Positions 1 to 4,431 of a DNA stretch of 7,228 bases are shown here, in pieces. The stretch's first letter is position 1. Each line of letters starts with the position of its first letter. The notes beneath the pieces are model-generated. The model was not told the DNA's origin. It ran no database searches and was given only the letters and a program-made list of their open reading frames with translations. The stretch is from JBCCSZ01 sp039199225. Lineage in GTDB: Bacteria > Bacteroidota > Bacteroidia > Chitinophagales > Saprospiraceae. Made by a program: the position numbers and the translations under genes. The DNA lies in assembly GCA_039199225.1 (NCBI GenBank), contig JBCCSZ010000358.1, forward strand, positions 1 through 7,228, read 5' to 3'.

Positions 1-241
1 CTGAGCCATCTCCGGAGGATAAAATATCTTTAGAGTCCTGCCCAGTTTGTTTTTTATAAAGTGCCAGAGCTTCCTGGAACAATTGTTCCTTGCCTCCAAA
101 GGTATTGTACATGCTGCCCCGGTTGATTTCCAGGTGATCTACCAAATCTTGCATGGAGGTAGCGTGGAATCCCTTTTGCCAAAAGAGTTCTACTGCCTTT
201 TGCAAGACTTCCTGCCGATCAAAATTTTTACTACGTGGCAT
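1..241 (-). CDS. TetR/AcrR-family transcriptional regulator, N-terminal part (3' end beyond window)
   Basis: Only the first 80 residues are in the window; the gene runs off the left edge. Reading the minus strand from the ATG at 241, the protein begins MPRSKNFDRQ and has the typical TetR DNA-binding domain: a first helix with the pattern VLQKAVELFWQKGFHATSM (residues 12-30), then the helix-turn-helix with DLVDHLEINRGSMYNTFGGKE (32-52) and the following LFQEALALY helix. The motif GSMYNTFGGKEQLF is a textbook TetR recognition-helix signature. The ligand-binding C-terminal domain is missing, so neither the inducer nor the subfamily can be named. The start is supported by an exact TAnnTTTG promoter element about 20 bp upstream. 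The gene follows azoR on the same strand with a 178 bp gap that holds a strong hairpin. Related palindromes lie in front of both genes, so it probably represses azoR and itself; that part is inference. Confidence 0.93.
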   Translation of the reverse strand, partial: MPRSKNFDRQEVLQKAVELFWQKGFHATSMQDLVDHLEINRGSMYNTFGGKEQLFQEALALYKKQTGQDSKDILSSGDGS

Positions 242-248
242 ACAATGC

Positions 249-294
249 TTGTACTTTAATACAAAGTTAGTTTGTTCCCATCAATTTTTGGAAA
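249..294 (-). promoter_or_regulatory. Putative promoter and autoregulatory operator of the tetR-type gene
   Basis: On the minus strand, TAACTTTG at 269-262 matches the Bacteroidota -7 consensus TAnnTTTG exactly. A weak -33 candidate, TTTC, sits at 294-291 with a 21 bp spacer. Overlapping the -7 element and covering the expected transcription start is an inverted repeat at 249-264 (plus strand TTGTACTTTAATACAA; 6 of 8 positions pair, with 5 bp perfect outer arms). It matches the consensus of the two palindromes in front of azoR at 10 of 16 positions. This placement would let a bound TetR dimer block its own promoter. The -7 match is seen directly; the operator role is inference. Confidence 0.5.
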
Positions 295-346
295 GATTTC
301 GTCCACCTCTTTCAGCTGTAGACTCAAAAAAATCAGAGAGATGCAT

Positions 347-389
347 ATGAGTCCGTCCAGGCAGATGAGCAGCTCTTGGACGGACCCAT
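347..389 (-). terminator. Stem-loop downstream of azoR, possible terminator
   Basis: Arms 347-359 and 377-389 form a 13 bp stem. In minus-strand RNA every position pairs if one G-U wobble is allowed, whereas in plus-strand RNA that position is an A-C mismatch, which favours function in the minus direction. The core GTCCGTCCA / TGGACGGAC is perfect and GC-rich. The 17 nt loop holds a second small inverted repeat (GAGC / GCTC, 367-375). The hairpin begins about 30 nt after the azoR stop. A run of seven U residues lies at 332-326, about 14 nt past the stem, so it is not a textbook intrinsic terminator. It could instead be a 3'-end stabilising or processing structure. Confidence 0.5.
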
Positions 390-419
390 GTGCTCGTTAT
401 CTAAGGCTTGGGGGTATTT

Positions 420-1010
420 TTAGGCGCCAATAGTGGCAATCTTAGCTTCAGCTTTGTTCAGATGTTCTGTCGGATTGAGCATCAATTGATCGGCGGCGAT
501 GAAGGTGATGTCCTCAATGCCAAGAAATACCAAAAAATGCTTCAGATAGTCGGAGGCAAAATCGGCCGTACTGCGGAAAGCTGTTCCTCCCGAGGCAATG
601 GCAATGTAGGCTTTCTTGCCTTCCAGCAAACCTTTTGGACCATTCTCTGAATATTGGAAGGTAACACCTACTCGAGCAACCAAATCAATCCAGGCTTTCA
701 GATTGGCTGGAACAGAGAAATTGTAAATAGGGGCTCCAATCACTAGCACGTCGGCCTTCTGCAGCTCCGCCACCAACGTATCAGAGGCAGCAATAATGGC
801 TTTTTGTTCAGGTGTACGGTCGGTCGGAGGGGTGTAGAAGGAAGCAACCATTTCTTCGGTCAGCAGGGGCAGCTCTGTCTCCGTCAAATCGCGCTCGATG
901 AAGGTTAAATCGTCCGCCAAGGCCAATTTTGAGGCAATTTTGTCGACGAGTTTTCGGGTGGTAGATGCTTGCTTACGAGCACTGGCATTGATCTTTAATA
1001 CTGTTGTCAT
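420..1010 (-). CDS. azoR: FMN-dependent NADH:quinone oxidoreductase / azoreductase
   Basis: This 196-residue flavodoxin-fold protein belongs to the AzoR/AcpD family, whose E. coli member has about 200 residues. The family uses FMN and NAD(P)H for two-electron reduction of quinones (and azo dyes), which avoids semiquinone radicals; it is cytoplasmic and usually dimeric. Visible motifs are the N-terminal FMN-phosphate loop INASARKQASTTRKL (7-21), the flavin-contacting PIYNFSVPANLKAWID (94-109), the family-typical ARVGVTFQYSENGPKGL (112-128) and the second flavin loop ASGGTAF (139-145). The start at 1010 (MTTVLKINAS) puts the first beta strand at the N-terminus as in homologues. The frame is open for 24 more codons to 1082, but that stretch is low-complexity and would run through both operator-like palindromes, so it is rejected. 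No Shine-Dalgarno sequence is seen; the region before the ATG is A-rich. Regulation by the neighbouring TetR protein is inferred. Substrate range cannot be read from sequence. Confidence 0.93.
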   Translation of the reverse strand: MTTVLKINASARKQASTTRKLVDKIASKLALADDLTFIERDLTETELPLLTEEMVASFYTPPTDRTPEQKAIIAASDTLVAELQKADVLVIGAPIYNFSVPANLKAWIDLVARVGVTFQYSENGPKGLLEGKKAYIAIASGGTAFRSTADFASDYLKHFLVFLGIEDITFIAADQLMLNPTEHLNKAEAKIATIGA

Positions 1011-1030
1011 TTTGTCTAAGTTTATTTTAT

Positions 1031-1046
1031 TTGAATGATCGTTCAA
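1031..1046. promoter_or_regulatory. Operator-like palindrome 1 (azoR proximal)
   Basis: The 16-mer TTGAATGATCGTTCAA pairs with itself at 7 of 8 positions and differs at one base from the symmetric consensus TTGAACGATCGTTCAA. It lies 20 bp upstream of the azoR ATG. On the minus strand it overlaps TTTTTTTG (1051-1044), the best -7 candidate (7 of 8 to TAnnTTTG), and would cover the transcription start. Size and symmetry fit a TetR-family dimer site. Binding by the adjacent TetR is inference. Confidence 0.6.
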
Positions 1047-1060
1047 AAAAAACACCTTAA

Positions 1061-1076
1061 TAGAACGATAGTTCAA
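1061..1076. promoter_or_regulatory. Operator-like palindrome 2 (azoR distal)
   Basis: The 16-mer TAGAACGATAGTTCAA (6 of 8 positions self-paired, perfect GAAC/GTTC arms) differs from the consensus TTGAACGATCGTTCAA at two bases. Its centre is exactly 30 bp from that of palindrome 1, close to three helical turns, so two dimers would bind the same face of the DNA. On the minus strand it overlaps the candidate -33 element TTTTTG (1079-1074). The spacer to the candidate -7 element is 22 bp, slightly longer than usual. Confidence 0.55.
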
Positions 1077-1243
1077 AAACAAACTTTTTCCTTTTCAGAT
1101 CAATGACTTAGAATCCTTGATTCAGGATGAAGGCGAGTAGGCTGTCGTTGGATCAAATGTCCTACGGCTGGCGGTAGCAGCAAAGGAAGATTTCCCAAAC
1201 TACTTTACTAAAATATCCTAAAACGAATGAGGTGTAGCGAAGC

Positions 1244-3268
1244 TTAATCCCTGTAACGCACTTCTACGGCTGCATCCAGTTTGAGCACTTTGACCTCTGT
1301 CCGACGATTGAATTGATGCTCTTGTTCGGAGCATTGGACCCCATCAGCACAATGGTTGCGCAACCTGCCTTCGCCATACCCAATTGCCTTAATGCGGCTT
1401 TCTTCGATGCCACGAGAAACCAAAAACTGCTTGGCTGTCTGCGCACGCTGCATGGATAGGTCCAAATTATACTGCTTTTGACCTCTGGCATCTGTGTGAG
1501 AACTCAGCTCTATTTCTAGGGTAGAGTAGCGTCGCATCATCTCTGCCAGGTTTTCCAATTCGCGGGTGGAACCAGCCTGAATGAACGACTGATTGAATTC
1601 GTAGTAGAGATTGTCCAACACAATCACCGATCCTTCACTCAAGACGGTTGCCTCTTCGGCGGACTGCACCAATTCCATCTTAATTTCTACTTTTTGCGCC
1701 TTACTCCCTTCTCTGCCTTTGGTAGACAAGCGAAGTGGCTGACCGATGTAACGCTCCTTCACGGCCGTCACCTCAAACTCACAATAGCGCGGCAAGCAAA
1801 AGTTGAAACCATCTTCAGCAATCATCACAGATTCTTGGTTGTTGCAAATGTTTTTGATTCGCACGACGGCATCTTTCAGGGCTTCGCCCTGCGCATTTAC
1901 AATCCGACCGCTCAGATCAGAGCATTCTATGGCCCTCATCGGAATCGTGATGATTTTCTCACCTATATTGCCAATGGTTGTGTAAGAGCGTTCCTTGCTC
2001 TTATAGCCATCTTTGGTTATGAGGATCAAGTATTTTTTCTCACCTGTGAAGTTGTAAGAAGCTTTGCCTCGCCGATTGGTTTTTAAGTCCGCCGAGCCGA
2101 GCAATTCTTTGTCTTTTCGGATACTCTGAAAGAACAAGGCTTCTGAATCGCCACCTTCAGGCAGCAAAACGGCCTCGTACAGTTGATTGTTTTTCTGGCT
2201 CACCAGGCCATCGGCTGTTCGCTCGAAGATGCGAATCTCGGCCCCTTTTATCACCGCTTGGTTGGCAGCATCATACACTTGAATGCTGGCCTCAATGCTG
2301 GAGGGAGCAGTTCGACCCAAGATACCTTTGGCCACCTCGAAGCGGTAGATGTCGTCCTGGCCTCTTCCACCCTTGCGGTTGGAGGTGAAAAAGCCAAATA
2401 AGCCATCCGGACTCAAAATCAAGCCCAGATCATCCTTGGGAGAATTAAAAGGTTCACCCAGATTCGTTACCAAATCCTGCTTGCGGTCTTTGAGATCAAT
2501 CATATAAATGTCCAATCCACCAGCCCCTTCATAGCCATTGGAAGCAAAAAACAGGTTTTTACTGCTGTGGATAAACGGAAAAACTTCATTCCGGGGTGTA
2601 TTGATATTGCCTCCCAGGTTTTTGGGAATACCCCATTTTTTGCCGTCCCATTTAGAGACATATAGGTCGTAGCCACCATAGCCACCATCCATGTCGGAAG
2701 CAAAATACAACTCCTGCCCGTCGGCTGACAAGGTCGGATGCATGCAAGAATATTCATCATTGTTGAAAGGCAGCTCTCGTACATTCTCCCAGTCCAGGTA
2801 TCCCTTTTTGGCTTCGTATATCTTGAGGCGGGTCACCCCTTCTTCATCTGAGACAGGAAATCCTTTTTTGGAGTTGCTTCGGGTGAAATAAACCGTTTCG
2901 CCATCGCGGCTGAAAGTAACCGGACCTTCGTGCAAACGGGAATTGAGTTTTAGAGAAAATGCCTCGGGCTTGAGGGGTACATTTTCCCTATCGAAGCGAG
3001 AAAAGAACAGCTCGAAGAAGCGAACATCATCTGCCTTTCCACCTTTGGCCGATTTTCCACTGGCTGCGAAGACAATTCCGTCTTGGTAAAAAGAGGGAGA
3101 GAACTCTACCTTTCGGGTATTGATCTTCAAAGCATTTTTAATATCCACCTCATTGCCTTTTTCATAAAGTTTTTTCATGGCTTTCGTCTTCGAACTCTTC
3201 TGAGCATTCAAAGACGGGTGGAACAAACAGCAGGCACCAATCAGCAAGGCAGCTAGTCTGACATTCAT
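1244..3268 (-). CDS. OmpA-family protein with PD40 propeller and carboxypeptidase-regulatory-like domains (PorE-like architecture)
   Basis: The protein has 674 residues from the chosen start. Residues 1-22 are a signal peptide with a likely cleavage at LNA|Q. Residues about 50-310 hold PD40/WD40-like blades: YQDGIVFAAS near 61, RDGETVYFTR 121-130, SADGQELYFASDMDGG from 181, NLFFASNGYEGAGGLDIY from 238 and SPDGLFGFFTSNRKGGRGQDDIY from 286. Two beta-sandwich modules like carboxypeptidase-regulatory domains follow at about 323-443 and 448-534. The OmpA domain (about 546-665) has the peptidoglycan-binding signature HTDARG with Asp593 and NLDLSMQRA with Arg608, plus a Cys640/Cys646 pair. Family knowledge: such proteins bind peptidoglycan in the periplasm, and T9SS PorE combines the same modules with TPRs. 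Here no TPR array is visible between signal and propeller. The position after the PorP/SprF gene suggests a cell-wall anchor for that complex (inference). The frame is open upstream to 3385, but only the ATG at 3268 gives a signal peptide at the N-terminus, and a promoter-like element at 3291-3320 lies inside the longer form. Confidence 0.9.
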   Translation of the reverse strand: MNVRLAALLIGACCLFHPSLNAQKSSKTKAMKKLYEKGNEVDIKNALKINTRKVEFSPSFYQDGIVFAASGKSAKGGKADDVRFFELFFSRFDRENVPLKPEAFSLKLNSRLHEGPVTFSRDGETVYFTRSNSKKGFPVSDEEGVTRLKIYEAKKGYLDWENVRELPFNNDEYSCMHPTLSADGQELYFASDMDGGYGGYDLYVSKWDGKKWGIPKNLGGNINTPRNEVFPFIHSSKNLFFASNGYEGAGGLDIYMIDLKDRKQDLVTNLGEPFNSPKDDLGLILSPDGLFGFFTSNRKGGRGQDDIYRFEVAKGILGRTAPSSIEASIQVYDAANQAVIKGAEIRIFERTADGLVSQKNNQLYEAVLLPEGGDSEALFFQSIRKDKELLGSADLKTNRRGKASYNFTGEKKYLILITKDGYKSKERSYTTIGNIGEKIITIPMRAIECSDLSGRIVNAQGEALKDAVVRIKNICNNQESVMIAEDGFNFCLPRYCEFEVTAVKERYIGQPLRLSTKGREGSKAQKVEIKMELVQSAEEATVLSEGSVIVLDNLYYEFNQSFIQAGSTRELENLAEMMRRYSTLEIELSSHTDARGQKQYNLDLSMQRAQTAKQFLVSRGIEESRIKAIGYGEGRLRNHCADGVQCSEQEHQFNRRTEVKVLKLDAAVEVRYRD

Positions 3269-3290
3269 AGTTGTGGATATTAGCGAGAAA

Positions 3291-3320
3291 CAAAGTTGCA
3301 ATTTTATTCGCCCAACCAAT
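3291..3320 (-). promoter_or_regulatory. Putative promoter of the OmpA-family gene
   Basis: On the minus strand, CAACTTTG (3298-3291) matches the Bacteroidota -7 consensus TAnnTTTG at all but the first base. An ATTG element (3320-3317) lies 18 bp upstream as a -33 candidate, slightly closer than the usual 19-21 bp. The predicted transcript would start about 15-20 nt before the ATG at 3268. This supports that start and suggests the OmpA gene can be expressed apart from the two genes upstream of it. Sequence match only. Confidence 0.4.
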
Positions 3321-3436
3321 AGCTTAGCCATTAGACAGCGAAGATTACAGCTTGAATTAAACAATTTTTTAACGTATCGTACCATTGTCTAGGCAGTATA
3401 ACGTAATCTGGAAGGTACTTTATTTTTAGAATTCGA

Positions 3437-4387
3437 TTAAAAGAAACGTGGATTAATGATCTCTTCTTGTTTTCTGCTCATATTGAATTGTACCAATGCT
3501 TCAATGCTTCCGTCGTTGTATTCCCTCAAATCACTTGTTGTCAAATCATAGGAAAACCCAATCAACCAGCGATCTGTCAAGCGCGCCGACAGTATCAAAT
3601 CTATACTTTCACCCAACGCTCCATCAGACCCTCCCCAACGGTACGTGATACCAGCGGCATAGCGCTGGGCAAGGCTCAACAGCAGATTGATGTCTGCATC
3701 CAACGGTACATCTGGGGCATATTTGAGTAAAAATTGTGGCTGCAAACTCAACAGGTCCGACAGCTCAAATTGATAGCCCGCCATCAAATAATAATGGTTG
3801 ATCTCTTTGGAGACTTCTCCACCTAGATCGTTGAAGTCGATGTTGTTGCGGATCAGGCGGGGAATGGAGAAACCAGCATAAAAACGGCGGTTGCTGAAGT
3901 AGAGTCCCGTACCGAAGTTCGGAATCACCCTACTTTGATTACCCACAGGAATGCTCCCATCGGGCGATAGACCATCGGTCGCCCGAAGACGATCATCGGT
4001 ATAATCATTGTTGAAATAGCGAATCGACGCCTGCACACCGATCCCCAAAGTTCCCTTCTCCATCTGTATCCGATAAGCATAGACCAGATCACCGGTCAAA
4101 CGACGATTGATCCCAATGCTCTGGCGACTTAGGTTGACACCAAAGCCAATTCGATTTTTCATCAATGGCGTATTAAAGCTGAGGGCCTGCATCTCGGGCG
4201 CCCCTTCCAGTCCCATCCATTGCTTGCGGTACAAAGCCGTTAGATAAGGCACCTCCTGGCTACCCGCAAAGGCCGGATTGATTCCCAGCTTGTAATAGAT
4301 GAATTGGGTGTAATGCCCCTCCTGCTGTGCCTCCATCGAATGGAAAAACAGGCAGGAGAAAATAATGAACCAGTAAATTTTCTTCAT
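3437..4387 (-). CDS. PorP/SprF-family type IX secretion system outer-membrane protein
   Basis: The protein has 316 residues, the usual size for the family. Residues 1-20 are a signal peptide with probable cleavage at MEA|QQ. The mature start shows the family signature: QEGHYTQFIYYKLGINPAFAGS (22-43) followed by LYRKQWMGLEGAPEMQALSFNTPL (52-75). The rest alternates short amphipathic strands and turns, as in an outer-membrane beta-barrel, and ends in NPRFF, with the C-terminal Phe typical of barrel proteins. Family knowledge: PorP is a T9SS component, and SprF-type paralogues are needed for secretion or surface attachment of the type B C-terminal-domain protein encoded next to them. Here the gene starts 44 bp after the end of exactly such a cargo gene, so the two probably form an operon and a dedicated pair. 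It is more likely a cargo-specific paralogue than the core PorP, because no core T9SS genes are visible here; the two cannot be separated from sequence alone. Confidence 0.93.
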   Translation of the reverse strand: MKKIYWFIIFSCLFFHSMEAQQEGHYTQFIYYKLGINPAFAGSQEVPYLTALYRKQWMGLEGAPEMQALSFNTPLMKNRIGFGVNLSRQSIGINRRLTGDLVYAYRIQMEKGTLGIGVQASIRYFNNDYTDDRLRATDGLSPDGSIPVGNQSRVIPNFGTGLYFSNRRFYAGFSIPRLIRNNIDFNDLGGEVSKEINHYYLMAGYQFELSDLLSLQPQFLLKYAPDVPLDADINLLLSLAQRYAAGITYRWGGSDGALGESIDLILSARLTDRWLIGFSYDLTTSDLREYNDGSIEALVQFNMSRKQEEIINPRFF

Positions 4388-4431
4388 GCTCTTACAGTTT
4401 CACAGAACAACTTTTATAGCTCAAATGAGTC

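Noticed and set aside
1011..1082. 24-codon N-terminal extension of azoR up to 1082
   Set aside because: It encodes a lysine/asparagine-rich stretch unlike the family and runs through both palindromes and the candidate promoter; homologues begin at the MTTVLKINAS-type strand.
1111..1177. Short inverted repeats in the azoR-OmpA gap (GAATC/GATTC at 1111-1123; CTAC...GTAG at 1162-1177) as a terminator for the OmpA gene
   Set aside because: Stems are only 4-6 bp with mismatches, and no U-run follows in the minus direction.
1694..2086. 130-codon open frame on the plus strand inside the OmpA-family gene
   Set aside because: It is antisense to a clearly coding, domain-rich region and shows no recognisable protein features.
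3269..3385. 39-codon upstream extension of the OmpA-family gene
   Set aside because: It would bury the signal peptide at residue 40 and include the promoter-like element at 3291-3320; the ATG at 3268 gives a proper N-terminal signal.
3373..3416. GTACC/GGTAC inverted repeat in the PorP-OmpA gap as a terminator
   Set aside because: Only 5 bp arms with about 30 nt between them and no adjacent U-run; likely chance.
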